In this document: piece by piece, positions 26,862-35,317 of the stretch
How positions within the stretch are numbered: position 1 is the stretch's first letter
Layout of the letters: each line of letters opens with the position of its first letter
NCBI RefSeq assembly: GCF_000230835.1
Contig: NZ_CM001240.1
Location: forward strand, 5,970,279-6,034,278
Length of the DNA stretch: 64,000 nucleotides
Direction: 5' to 3'
Origin: Clostridium sp. DL-VIII
Lineage (GTDB): Bacteria; Bacillota; Clostridia; Clostridiales; Clostridiaceae
Notes under the pieces: generated by a model
What the model saw: only the letters and a program-made list of their open reading frames with translations
What the model was told of the DNA's origin: nothing
Database searches by the model: none
Translations under genes and position numbers: made by a program

Positions 26862-28589
26862 TCATTTTTTAGATGCTTCTTTATCTTTAGTTCCATTTGA
26901 ATTATTAGTCTCTTCCTTAACATTATGGGTATCTTTTGTACTTTCATCATTATTCTTTTTATTTTTTTCCTTACCTGCATCATAATCATAATCTATCTCT
27001 GAATCTGGATTAAGTAATAATCCATCATGCCCCAATTTATATTCTTTACCATTCTTTCCGACAACAATTGCATCTTTTTGCATGACCCCATCTTTATAAA
27101 AATAATACCAGCCTCTTTCAGTTTTTAACCATCCTATAGCTTTTTCATCATTATCTTTATAATAATACCAATCCCCATTTCCTTTTCTCCACGATGAATC
27201 ATGCTCCCTATAATCATTATCCTGTGTATTAGTACTATTAACTTTGCTGTTGTCATTTTCTTTTGAATCATTATCTTTTAATGTTGGTTTAGCTTGTTCA
27301 ACTTCTTGATAATTTTTGTTTTCTTCATTTTCGTTCAATTTGTTTTTAGAATTAGAATCAGTATATTCATTAATATTTTTATATGCATTTTTTAGCGTTA
27401 ATTTATCATTGTCATTTTTTAACTTATTTGTGTTATCCTGAAAATATTCAGCTAAATCATAAACTAAATATCTGTTTTTAATTTTTTTATTTTCTTTATC
27501 ATAATTTTCTTCTTTTACTAATACATTTTGTGAATCAACCATATGAATGCTTATTTTACTATCATCACCATATATTTTGGGTATTTCAATAAGCATATCA
27601 AATCCTTTTTTCTCAAGCTTGGCTAAATATATTTTTTTACCACTTTTATCATCATCTTTTTTAATTAATATATATTCTTTATAAAAACTATCATATCCAT
27701 ATAAAGTTATATTGTTTAATTGTTCTGTAAATTTATCAGCTATCTCATATTGATTAATATTAATACTGTCCTGATATTTATCATTATAATCTACCCCTGT
27801 GTATGCCTCGCCTTCTAAACAATATGTATAATTTAAAGAATTATTAGGAAGCTTTTCATTTTTAACCTCATGATCCTTATCATTAACTTTCATATCATCA
27901 TATTTTTCTAAGGTAAAATTACTTTCAGCAAAATTTATTTCTTTTACCACATTATTTGGACAAATCACATAAAATTTTTTTGATATGTCATCATAAAATA
28001 TTCCATTAATAACATCGTCACTATCAATATTACACTCGAATTTATATTCTTCATTACTGTTAATATTATATAATATGTATTTTTTACTCTGAGAGCTATT
28101 TTCTACACATAAATAATAATCAACGTTTCCGGAAACAGGATACCAACTTGTACTTAACTCATCATTTTCATCGGCAAGTAGTTTATATTCCTTTCCAGAT
28201 TGCCAATTAAAATATCCATCCTTTCCAAAAATCTTATCTCCATAAATACTTAGCTCGCAATTTGAGTAGTTATCTGGTAATTTAATTTCACATTCTTTTG
28301 TACTTCCATCTTTATTTAAAATGAAAATATTATTATTATATAATTTTTTGTTAATTGAGTCGTATTTTATTAGATATATATTTCCATTGTTATACCCTAG
28401 CGGAACTTCTTCATAAGCATCATCAATTTCATCTTTTATATCAATAATACTTTTTATATTATTAATGCTGACATCTGTATTTAAAACTTCAACCTCTTCA
28501 TGACCTTTCTTTATGTAATCACGATAATACATACAAATACAAGAAAATATAACTGCTAATAAAGCTATCAAACTAAATATTTTTTTCAT
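26862..28589 (-). CDS. Surface protein with C-terminal cell-wall-binding repeats
   Basis: 575 residues. A hydrophobic N-terminus (MKKIFSLIALLAVIFSC) is a signal peptide or anchor; the Cys after IFS is a weak lipobox candidate. Residues about 60-390 form short repeated beta units (NGNIYLIKYD, KKYILYNINSN, KKFYVICPNN) that look propeller-like. A Lys/Asn/Asp-rich linker follows, then a pair of choline-binding-type repeats (GDWYYYKDNDEKAIGWLK, GWYYFYKDGVMQ) and a charged tail. I start it at MKKIF, with GGGAGGGG upstream. It lies downstream of another repeat protein and the two-component genes, all minus strand. Function beyond wall association is not known. Confidence 0.8.
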   Translation of the reverse strand: MKKIFSLIALLAVIFSCICMYYRDYIKKGHEEVEVLNTDVSINNIKSIIDIKDEIDDAYEEVPLGYNNGNIYLIKYDSINKKLYNNNIFILNKDGSTKECEIKLPDNYSNCELSIYGDKIFGKDGYFNWQSGKEYKLLADENDELSTSWYPVSGNVDYYLCVENSSQSKKYILYNINSNEEYKFECNIDSDDVINGIFYDDISKKFYVICPNNVVKEINFAESNFTLEKYDDMKVNDKDHEVKNEKLPNNSLNYTYCLEGEAYTGVDYNDKYQDSININQYEIADKFTEQLNNITLYGYDSFYKEYILIKKDDDKSGKKIYLAKLEKKGFDMLIEIPKIYGDDSKISIHMVDSQNVLVKEENYDKENKKIKNRYLVYDLAEYFQDNTNKLKNDNDKLTLKNAYKNINEYTDSNSKNKLNENEENKNYQEVEQAKPTLKDNDSKENDNSKVNSTNTQDNDYREHDSSWRKGNGDWYYYKDNDEKAIGWLKTERGWYYFYKDGVMQKDAIVVGKNGKEYKLGHDGLLLNPDSEIDYDYDAGKEKNKKNNDESTKDTHNVKEETNNSNGTKDKEASKK

Positions 28590-28650
28590 CTTTCCCCTCC
28601 CAGCACAATACACATATAAATAAAATAGTAATCTAAAATAAATCAGAGCA

Positions 28651-28698
28651 GCCTTATAATTACTTTCTAAATTAATTCAATAGAAATAATTATAAGGC
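28651..28698 (-). terminator. Hairpin between two surface protein genes
   Basis: GCCTTATAATTA / TAATTATAAGGC, 12-bp perfect arms with a 24-nt loop, 50 nt past the stop of the gene at 28748-29782. Its sequence also covers a possible promoter (TTGAAT-16-TATAAG) of the next gene, so it may be an attenuating or dual element. Confidence 0.5.
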
Positions 28699-28722
28699 AA
28701 ACTTATTACATAATTGTTAAAT
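28699..28722 (-). repeat. 24-bp repeat shared with the response-regulator promoter region
   Basis: AAACTTATTACATAATTGTT then AAAT is identical to 32264-32287. It lies 110 nt upstream of the 575-residue protein's start and contains, on the minus strand, a TAACAA-N5-TAATAA pattern similar to the stronger boxes at 29888 and 29939. Confidence 0.7.
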
Positions 28723-28747
28723 TAAAAACTTAATTGTATTGCAGATA

Positions 28748-29782
28748 TTATTTAATCCAAGCACCATCTGTACCTAAGACATATTTAATATCCTGGTCTA
28801 TTATAGTTGTATTTTTTTGCATTATACCATCTTTATTGCAATAATACCACTTACCATTATCTTGAATCCATCCTTTCTCTTTATCCCCATCAGAATTCAT
28901 ATAATACCAATTTCCATCTACCTGTTTCCACTCATAATTATCATCATCAAATGTAATGTCTGGTGTGCTTTTATTAATTAATGCTCCATCTGCATTTAAT
29001 ATACAATCATTACCTTTCTCACTTTTAACTGTTGTACTTTTTTGCATTTTTCCTTCTTTGTTAAAGTAGTAAAATAGTCCATTATCTTTTTGCCAGCTGT
29101 CAACAATTTTAATTCCTTGGTCTCCAAAGTAATAATACCAATCATTACCCACCTTTTTCCACTGCTTATGACTCTCTTTATAAGCTTCGGAGCTATCGTA
29201 AGTAACTTCTTCTCCATCAATGAGATCATATCCATGCTCACCTACAACTACCCCCTTTTCATTGAGCTTTACTTCTTTACCAGTAAGATCTTTAACGGTT
29301 GTATTTTTTTGCATTTCACCTTTTTCATTATAGTAATACATTTTACCATCTACATCACAAACCCATCCTGTTTCTTGATCCGAGGCGTTGCAATAGTAAA
29401 TTTTCCCATTTTTAATTTTAATATGTGCTCCATATTTATTTAAGTCTTCCTCCGCTTTATCAGTTACATTGTCACTAACTTGAGTTCCATTTTCGTTAAG
29501 TGCTATTCCATTTTCATCAAATTTAAAATTTTTGTCATTTATCTTTAAAGTTGTATTTTTTTGCATTTCACCATTCTCATTAAAATAGTACCATTTATTA
29601 CTAATATTAACCCAACCTGTTTCTTTTTGGCCTAATCCATTATAAAGGTATGTCTTACCATCTTCTGTAACCATTCCTGTTTGACTTTTCACTTCTGCAT
29701 TTGCCGGTGCAATCCCCGCTGCTAAAATACTTCCACAAACTAAAACTGATGCAATTAATTGATTTAATACTTTTTTCTTCAT
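28748..29782 (-). CDS. Secreted protein made of choline-binding-type repeats
   Basis: 344 residues. A classic signal peptide (residues 1-30, KKKVLNQLIASVLVCGSILA, cleavage near ANA-EVK) is followed almost wholly by repeat blocks. Each has a Trp-Tyr-Tyr unit (KWYYFNENGEMQKNTT, KMYYYNEKGEMQKNTT, LFYYFNKEGKMQKSTT, KWYYCNKDGIMQKNTT) and a short beta-hairpin spacer. This is the CW_binding_1 class known to bind choline in wall polymers of Streptococcus and Clostridium. No catalytic domain is seen, so it may be structural or adhesive. I start it at MKKKVLN, with GAGGAGG upstream; an earlier ATG overlaps that site. Its promoter region has phased direct repeats that may bind the adjacent response regulator. 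Confidence 0.88.
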   Translation of the reverse strand: MKKKVLNQLIASVLVCGSILAAGIAPANAEVKSQTGMVTEDGKTYLYNGLGQKETGWVNISNKWYYFNENGEMQKNTTLKINDKNFKFDENGIALNENGTQVSDNVTDKAEEDLNKYGAHIKIKNGKIYYCNASDQETGWVCDVDGKMYYYNEKGEMQKNTTVKDLTGKEVKLNEKGVVVGEHGYDLIDGEEVTYDSSEAYKESHKQWKKVGNDWYYYFGDQGIKIVDSWQKDNGLFYYFNKEGKMQKSTTVKSEKGNDCILNADGALINKSTPDITFDDDNYEWKQVDGNWYYMNSDGDKEKGWIQDNGKWYYCNKDGIMQKNTTIIDQDIKYVLGTDGAWIK

Positions 29783-29845
29783 TAATTTATTCCTCCTCAT
29801 ATAAACAATAATAAATATTTAACTTGTACATTTGGTACAACATCC

Positions 29846-29873
29846 ATAATATACTCATTCTGGATACATTCAA
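29846..29873 (-). promoter_or_regulatory. Sigma-A promoter of the repeat-protein gene
   Basis: Minus strand TTGAAT, 16-nt spacer, TATTAT, about 65 nt upstream of the start codon and 15 bp downstream of a TTGTAA-N5-TTGTAG box. Confidence 0.55.
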
Positions 29874-29887
29874 TGCTTTTTACATTT

Positions 29888-29904
29888 TTGTAATGTTATT
29901 GTAG
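29888..29904. promoter_or_regulatory. Response-regulator box, proximal
   Basis: TTGTAA-TGTTA-TTGTAG (plus-strand reading): direct hexamers 11 bp apart, the usual OmpR/PhoB-family arrangement, immediately upstream of the -35. Confidence 0.55.
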
Positions 29905-29938
29905 TATCTCTTTAACATCTATCACTCATTTAATAATT

Positions 29939-29955
29939 TTGTAACACCATTGTAA
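29939..29955. promoter_or_regulatory. Response-regulator box, distal
   Basis: TTGTAA-CACCA-TTGTAA, perfect direct hexamers 11 bp apart, 51 bp (about five helical turns) from the proximal box and just past the histidine-kinase stop codon. Confidence 0.55.
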
Positions 29956-29959
29956 TATC

Positions 29960-31363
29960 TTAATAAAAATTCTGGTTTAATAAATAGAAAGAGATTTGAT
30001 TATCTCTTATTTCATAACTTAAAGTAAGCATATTCTTTTGAGCTAGATCATTACATAAATACAGACCCAATCCAGAACTTGAAATACTATCCTCTAAGTT
30101 TCCATCAAATTCATTATATTTGACAAATGGCTCTAATAAATTTTCAGAAATATTTTTAGGTATTGCAGTAATTTTATTTTTTATTTCAAATATAAACTTA
30201 TCTTTACTTTTTTCAAATTTATTTAGAGAAATATATATTTTTTTACCTTTAGAGTATTTTAAAGCATTATCAATTAAATTTAAAATTATATGCTCAATAT
30301 CTTCTTTCACAGCCATTATAGTAATTTCATCTATATTAATAATAAACTCTTTATTTAATCGCCTGCTTCTATCAATTAATCTATCACATATCTCTTTAAT
30401 TAATATATTAAGCTTCACCTCTTGCTTTATATCCTTTTTTCTAACACTGCCCCTAGAAATTTCAAGAAGCTTTTGTATAAGTTCTTTTAACTTTCCACAT
30501 TCCAGCATTATTCTATTGACAGCTCTTTTTTTAAATTCTTCATCCATGTTATTTAAATCTTCTTCTTTTAGTATTTGAACATACCCATATATCGAAGTAA
30601 CTGGAGTCTTAAGCTCATGAGTTGCATTATTAAAAAAGTTTTTTGATATATTCTCTAATTTTTTCTTTTCCTCAATCATTTCATTAAAAGACTTAGTAAC
30701 TTGTCCTATTTCATCTTTAGCTTTTACTAAAATCCTATCAACTTCTTTTCCTTCTCCATATTTTTTCATCTCAACACTAAGCTTTTTTAAAGGGCTTATT
30801 ATTTTATTTATGAAATAATTTAAAGCGCCTATTATGACCATTAAAAGAACAATTTGTGCAGCTATTATGCTGGTCATAGTACTTTTAATGTTATTATAGT
30901 AATCATCATAGCTTTTTTGTAGAACTAAACTAGAATCATATTTTCCATTAAGATAAACAGGATATACATATGTACAAATTAGTCCGTTTTTAATATTAAA
31001 CATTATTATTGAACTTTTTCCCTCAGAATCCTTCAGAATATTATTAATGCTATCTTCAAATAATGTATTGCCTTTATAATCTATTGGATTATTGTTCAAA
31101 TCATATAATCCTACATAACAATCGTAATTACTGTTAACTTCATAAACAGTTTTGTTTTTTACCTTGCTATCATCTTCAATAACCATAGCACTATATTTTA
31201 AAGTGCTTATACTAAACTTTCTGATACTATCCATATCATCTTTAATATTATTTTTTATATTTGTATAAAAAGTATTATATATAAAAATACTTAACCCCAA
31301 ATTAAAAATAATGAGAGAAAAAATAATTCCTATCATTATTTTTCCTTTTAGTGTTTTAAGCAT
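29960..31363 (-). CDS. Membrane sensor histidine kinase
   Basis: 467 residues. Helix 1 (about 8-30) and helix 2 (about 170-192) enclose an extracytoplasmic sensor of ~140 residues; a HAMP linker follows. HisKA has NNATHELKTPVTSIYGYVQI with the phospho-His, and the ATPase domain has HIILNLIDNALKYSKG and SSSGLGLYLCNDL. It autophosphorylates and passes phosphate to the response regulator encoded just upstream in the operon (25-nt gap). I use the ATG of MLKTLKGK (AGGAAGTG upstream) rather than a GTG three codons earlier. Signal unknown; the adjacent wall-repeat genes suggest envelope sensing. Confidence 0.93.
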   Translation of the reverse strand: MLKTLKGKIMIGIIFSLIIFNLGLSIFIYNTFYTNIKNNIKDDMDSIRKFSISTLKYSAMVIEDDSKVKNKTVYEVNSNYDCYVGLYDLNNNPIDYKGNTLFEDSINNILKDSEGKSSIIMFNIKNGLICTYVYPVYLNGKYDSSLVLQKSYDDYYNNIKSTMTSIIAAQIVLLMVIIGALNYFINKIISPLKKLSVEMKKYGEGKEVDRILVKAKDEIGQVTKSFNEMIEEKKKLENISKNFFNNATHELKTPVTSIYGYVQILKEEDLNNMDEEFKKRAVNRIMLECGKLKELIQKLLEISRGSVRKKDIKQEVKLNILIKEICDRLIDRSRRLNKEFIINIDEITIMAVKEDIEHIILNLIDNALKYSKGKKIYISLNKFEKSKDKFIFEIKNKITAIPKNISENLLEPFVKYNEFDGNLEDSISSSGLGLYLCNDLAQKNMLTLSYEIRDNQISFYLLNQNFY

Positions 31364-31388
31364 ATTTTTCACTTCCTAACTTAAGGTT

Positions 31389-32114
31389 TTATCTTACCAT
31401 ATATCCTACACCAAAAACTGTTTCTACAACTGGATTCTCCTTATCATCTCCAAGATTTGCTCTCACTCTCCTAATATGTACATCAACGGTTCTAGTATCA
31501 CCATAATAGTCATATCCCCAAACCTCATTTAAAAGCTGCTGCCTTGTAAAAACAATTCCTCTATTCTTATACAAATAACTTAATAAATCAAATTCTTTTT
31601 TCTTTAACATGATTTCCTTTCCATCTTTCAGCACTGTTCTTCTATCAAAATTAATAGAAATTTCATCTTTCGTAAAATTATTCTTAACATCATTATTTTC
31701 ATTACATTCCAAAACATTTTCTTTAACACTTATATTTTTATTATCTAAAACATTTTTACGTGCCCTTCTAAAAATAGCATTTATTCGTGCTATAACTTCT
31801 CTTATCTCAAATGGCTTTGTTATGTAATCATCAGCTCCAATTTCCATTCCTAATATTTTATCAATCACATCATCCCTTGCAGTAAGCATAACTACATAAC
31901 ATTTCTGGTTCATTACCTTGCATAATTCAAAACCATTTATGTCAGGAAGCATTATATCCAACAAAACTAAATGAGGTTTAAATTCCTCAAGAAGTTTCAA
32001 AGCACTTTTCCCATTGTATGCTCCTATTACTTCAAAGTTTTCCTTTAAAAGAGCGAATTTCAAAGTATCATTAATTGAAAATTCATCTTCTACTACTAAT
32101 ATTCTCTTTTTCAA
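31389..32114 (-). CDS. OmpR/PhoB-family response regulator
   Basis: 241 residues. The receiver domain has phospho-acceptor Asp53 in [11 protein letters not shown], and TARDD and KPFEIREV (conserved Thr/Lys). The winged-helix DNA-binding domain ends with [20 protein letters not shown] and [15 protein letters not shown]. Between them is an unusually long Asn/Glu/Lys-rich linker of about 40 residues. Start is TTG at 32114, seven nt after GAGGGGG. It is first in the operon with the histidine kinase. Direct-repeat boxes suited to this family lie upstream of the next gene, 28748-29782. Confidence 0.95.
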   Translation of the reverse strand: MKKRILVVEDEFSINDTLKFALLKENFEVIGAYNGKSALKLLEEFKPHLVLLDIMLPDINGFELCKVMNQKCYVVMLTARDDVIDKILGMEIGADDYITKPFEIREVIARINAIFRRARKNVLDNKNISVKENVLECNENNDVKNNFTKDEISINFDRRTVLKDGKEIMLKKKEFDLLSYLYKNRGIVFTRQQLLNEVWGYDYYGDTRTVDVHIRRVRANLGDDKENPVVETVFGVGYMVR

Positions 32115-32137
32115 TATACTTCCCCCTCACACTGTTC

Positions 32138-32171
32138 ATTACTCAAATGCAATTAATTACACTTGAGTAAT
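32138..32171. promoter_or_regulatory. Imperfect palindrome in the response-regulator leader
   Basis: ATTACTCAAATGCAA and TTACACTTGAGTAAT form 15-bp arms with two wobble pairs, right before the ribosome site. Could be an operator or an RNA hairpin; no family recognised. Confidence 0.4.
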
Positions 32172-32263
32172 TTAATTCACTTTAAACCAATTATATCATA
32201 CTGAATTTTAATCATAATAAGTCACATTAAAACTCAATGAATCTCCTTCCATAATTATAAATT

Positions 32264-32287
32264 AAACTTATTACATAATTGTTAAAT
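32264..32287 (-). repeat. 24-bp repeat upstream of the response-regulator gene
   Basis: Identical to 28699-28722; 150 nt before the response-regulator start. The rest of the 384-nt gap (32115-32498) holds the 32138 palindrome and the terminator at 32341. Confidence 0.7.
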
Positions 32288-32340
32288 AAATACTTCTCTT
32301 GTGCATAAAATTATTTTCAAATAAAATTAAAGCAAGAAAG

Positions 32341-32378
32341 AAGCCCGACATTCATACTACAGTACAAATATCGAGCTT
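32341..32378 (-). terminator. Terminator of the cellobiose PTS operon
   Basis: AAGCTCGATATTTGTACT / AGTATGAATGTCGGGCTT (minus strand), 18-bp arms with wobble pairs and a 2-nt loop, then CTTTCTTGCTTTAATTTTA. It lies 120 nt past the IIC stop. Confidence 0.65.
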
Positions 32379-32498
32379 CAATCTTAATTCATTGAAATCT
32401 TTAGTTTAAATATATTTTTAAATTGTTAATAAAAGGGCTACTTCATTAGCTTGCTATGCAAACTATATTTAATTTTTAATTATTTTATAATAAACTTA

Positions 32499-33836
32499 CT
32501 AAGCTTCTACGCCTTTCCCATGCTGTGCAGCTAATTCATCTGCAAATGCCATAGCATCTACTTTCTTGAAGAATGGGAAGTAAATCAAAGCTGAAGTTAT
32601 TAAGAATACAAATTGTGCTATAGCATAACTTGGACCACCAATTATGAAACCTGAGAATATAGTTGGTACTGTCCAAGGTGGCATAGCTCCACCCATTGGA
32701 GCAAGTATATGTGATGAAATTGCAACATAAAGTAATATTGCATTTATCACTGGTGTAAATATAAATGGAACAGCCATCATTGGATTTAATACTACTGGAG
32801 TACCAAATAATATTGGCTCATTGATATTAAATATATTGGCTGGCAATGCTAATCTACCTAATTGTTTGTATTGAGCAGATTTTGCAAAAACTACTAATAG
32901 TATTGTAAATGCAAGTGTTTGACCACTACCTGTCAAGTTAATAAAGTTATCATAAAATTGTTGAGTTACTATATGAGCTCCATGAGCAAGATCTAATGTT
33001 CCTGCTGCTTGTAAATTCGCATTATCTGCAGTATTAGCTTGTAACAAAGCAGTTACAACTCCACTTACTGTTACACCTCCATGTATTCCAAAGAACCATA
33101 AGAATGGTACCGCAAAAGCGATAAGAATTGCTCCAAATGGAGAATCTGATGCTGCTTGTAATGGTGTTTGAACAACTTTGTATATAAGTTCTGAAAAAGA
33201 AGTATTAAATACAAACTCAAGCACAGCATATATAACACATGCACCTGTGAATATAATAGCAGCTGGAATTAAAGCTGCAAAACCATTAACAACTCCTTGA
33301 GGAACACCCTCTGGCATTTTTATGGTAATATTTTTATTTATTAATGCAGAATAAATGGCTCCAACGACTAAACTTATAATAATTGCAGTGATCATACCTT
33401 TACCACCCATCCAATCTTGCGAAAGGACTCCTCCAACTTTAATTGGAGTTGCAGATGGATCTGCTGCAAACATAGTATATTCATTGGTAACAATCATGAA
33501 TACGGCTAATGAAATTACAGCACATGAAAAAGGTTCAACGCCCTCATTCTTTGCATAGATATAGGCAATACCAATAACGGCCACTAGTGCCATAATTCCC
33601 ATTGTACCATGTTGTACTTTATATAATGGCTCATTCCAACTTGGTCCGAAAATTCCAGTCATAAAATCTGTAAATGGTTTCCATGGAAATGCGGCAATTA
33701 ATAAGAAAATGGATCCAACAATATTCAATGGTAAGGTAAATAGTATACCATCTTTTAATGCTTGCAGTCCTTTTAAATTGACGAATTTCATTACCGCTGG
33801 TACTACTTTTTCGTTTAATGTTTGATTGACTGACAT
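32499..33836 (-). CDS. celB: PTS cellobiose-type permease IIC
   Basis: Membrane channel of a lactose/cellobiose-family PTS, importing beta-glucosides (cellobiose-like) with phosphorylation. 445 residues, about 10 helices. GIHGGVTVSGVVTALL, NIFNINEPILFGTPVVLNP and GAMPPWTVPTIFSGF match the family's substrate-binding and NEP motifs. ATG follows AAGGGGGAAAAG. It is the last gene of the IIA-IIB-IIC operon, 210 nt after IIB. The downstream 6-phospho-beta-glucosidase genes would hydrolyse the imported phosphodisaccharide. Confidence 0.95.
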   Translation of the reverse strand: MSVNQTLNEKVVPAVMKFVNLKGLQALKDGILFTLPLNIVGSIFLLIAAFPWKPFTDFMTGIFGPSWNEPLYKVQHGTMGIMALVAVIGIAYIYAKNEGVEPFSCAVISLAVFMIVTNEYTMFAADPSATPIKVGGVLSQDWMGGKGMITAIIISLVVGAIYSALINKNITIKMPEGVPQGVVNGFAALIPAAIIFTGACVIYAVLEFVFNTSFSELIYKVVQTPLQAASDSPFGAILIAFAVPFLWFFGIHGGVTVSGVVTALLQANTADNANLQAAGTLDLAHGAHIVTQQFYDNFINLTGSGQTLAFTILLVVFAKSAQYKQLGRLALPANIFNINEPILFGTPVVLNPMMAVPFIFTPVINAILLYVAISSHILAPMGGAMPPWTVPTIFSGFIIGGPSYAIAQFVFLITSALIYFPFFKKVDAMAFADELAAQHGKGVEA

Positions 33837-34046
33837 AATACTTTTCCCCCTTAAAATTATATTTATGAATAATTACAAATAATAAATTTGCTATTATTAC
33901 CGTTAATAAATTTTAACAATTTCCAATATTTTATAATCGTTTACTTAGTTCTTATAAGTTTGCTTTAATCTTAATAAGGCAAACTGTACTTTAATATTTA
34001 TTTATCAATTAAGTTATTTTCACATTTCATAAATCAACATTGTTTT

Positions 34047-34355
34047 TTATTTTTGAGCCAACTTTAATGCTAAATCTAAAACTTTAGCTCCATTCATCAT
34101 TCCATAATCAACCATTGGTATTACTTCTACAGGAATTCCTTTTGGTTCACAAAGTTTCTTTGCTTTTCCTAAAGTATATCCAACTTGTGGTCCAAGTAAA
34201 GCAACATCCATACTGTCTAGATGTCTATCCATTTGTGCTTCTGGAAAAGCCACTATTTCTGCTTCTATCCCTTTGCTTTTTGCTGCATCTTTCATTTTAT
34301 TAACCAAAACACTTGTAGACATTCCTGATGCACAGAATAATTTTATTGTTATCAT
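34047..34355 (-). CDS. celA: PTS cellobiose-type IIB
   Basis: 102-residue cytoplasmic phospho-carrier. The phosphorylated Cys is Cys8 in KLFCASGMSTSVLVNKM, the classical P-loop of lactose/chitobiose IIB; later LLGPQVGYTLGKAK fits the fold. ATG follows TAGGAGGAGAG. It accepts phosphate from IIA and gives it to the sugar bound by IIC. It is separated from IIA by 213 nt holding a large palindromic repeat. Confidence 0.95.
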   Translation of the reverse strand: MITIKLFCASGMSTSVLVNKMKDAAKSKGIEAEIVAFPEAQMDRHLDSMDVALLGPQVGYTLGKAKKLCEPKGIPVEVIPMVDYGMMNGAKVLDLALKLAQK

Positions 34356-34395
34356 AATACTCTCCTCCTAAATATTTAAAAATATATTATACTTT

Positions 34396-34516
34396 TATAT
34401 ATGTTACAATTAAAAATTTATAATATACAATTGACAATTATGATTAAAATCCTTACAGGATTTCTTCAACAATTGTTAATTGTAAAACGTACATTTCGAA
34501 TTGAAATACATATATT
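34396..34516. repeat. Nested palindrome element, copy B (inside the cel operon)
   Basis: ~120-nt imperfect hairpin with TATATATGTTACAATT on the left and a diverged right end, center AAATCCTTACAGGATTT. Located between the IIA and IIB genes. It is one of five copies in this window (others at 41921, 55562, 61600, 62194). Confidence 0.85.
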
Positions 34517-34568
34517 ATATTTACTATTTAACATTGCCTAGCTTGTATCGTTTTCTCTTCATTTACTA

Positions 34569-34889
34569 TTATTTTAATAACGTGTTTACAACTTTTCTTA
34601 AATCAATAATTTGTTCAATTAAATTTTTTTCTGATATAGCTGTCATTAAATGGTCTTGCGCATGAACAAATAAAACTGATAACTCTATTTTTTCTCCAGC
34701 AGCTTCCTTTTGAAGCATATCTGTTTGAGCATCATGTGCTTTACCTAAAGCTTCATTAGCTAATTCCAATTCTTTCTCAACATCTTCATACTTTCCTTCG
34801 TTTACCATATTAAGAGCCATATAAGCATGATTCTTGCAATCTCCTGCGTTAATTATAATATTCATAATTGCCATTTCTAATTGATCCAT
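34569..34889 (-). CDS. celC: PTS cellobiose-type IIA
   Basis: 106-residue helical protein that takes phosphate from HPr and passes it to IIB. The family motif SVLFVHAQDHLMTAI contains His76 and His80, one of which is the phospho-His; EKELELANEALGKAHDAQTD is the conserved helix. ATG follows AGGAGGCGAGAAG. It is first in the operon, 47 nt downstream of a strong sigma-54 (-24/-12) promoter, with the activator gene divergent. Confidence 0.95.
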   Translation of the reverse strand: MDQLEMAIMNIIINAGDCKNHAYMALNMVNEGKYEDVEKELELANEALGKAHDAQTDMLQKEAAGEKIELSVLFVHAQDHLMTAISEKNLIEQIIDLRKVVNTLLK

Positions 34890-34936
34890 CTTCTCGCCTC
34901 CTGTTTATGCTTTTATTGCTTTATGCCATTATATAT

Positions 34937-34952
34937 AGCAACACCTATGCCA
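34937..34952 (-). promoter_or_regulatory. Sigma-54 (-24/-12) promoter of the cel operon
   Basis: Minus strand TGGCATAGGTGTTGCT matches TGGCAC-N5-TTGCW with exact GG-GC spacing. A CAAACACTA half-site touches its upstream edge. Confidence 0.85.
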
Positions 34953-35143
34953 AACACTAAAAATCACTAAAAATTTTCAATATATTTTATTATTTTTTAT
35001 ATTATATATATCTCTTTAGCGGATGAAAACCTTTTAATTTCAATATGTTTCACACTTTGCATTTTTATTATTTTTTTATATATTATTTTTTTACTATTTT
35101 ATACTCATCTATTGATTTAAATTAACTGTTTATTATAAATTTC

Positions 35144-35202
35144 TAGTGTTTGATATTATAAATATAGTGTTTATTCTTTATTTTAAACACTATCAAACAC
35201 TA
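35144..35202. promoter_or_regulatory. Upstream activating sequence for the LevR-type regulator
   Basis: Nested inverted repeats: outer TAGTGTTTGATA (35144-35155) / TATCAAACACTA (35191-35202), perfect 12-bp arms; inner TAGTGTTTA (35165-35173) / TAAACACTA (35184-35192). It lies ~190 nt upstream of the sigma-54 promoter and ~115 nt upstream of the activator start, a typical enhancer position. Confidence 0.7.
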
Positions 35203-35317
35203 TAGCAATTGTTATTTGACTCAATTAATAAATTTATGATATCATTTTCATTGAAATATAGAAAATATTAAATTAATATATACTAATGTAAATACTGATT
35301 ATAATAGGAGGATATCA

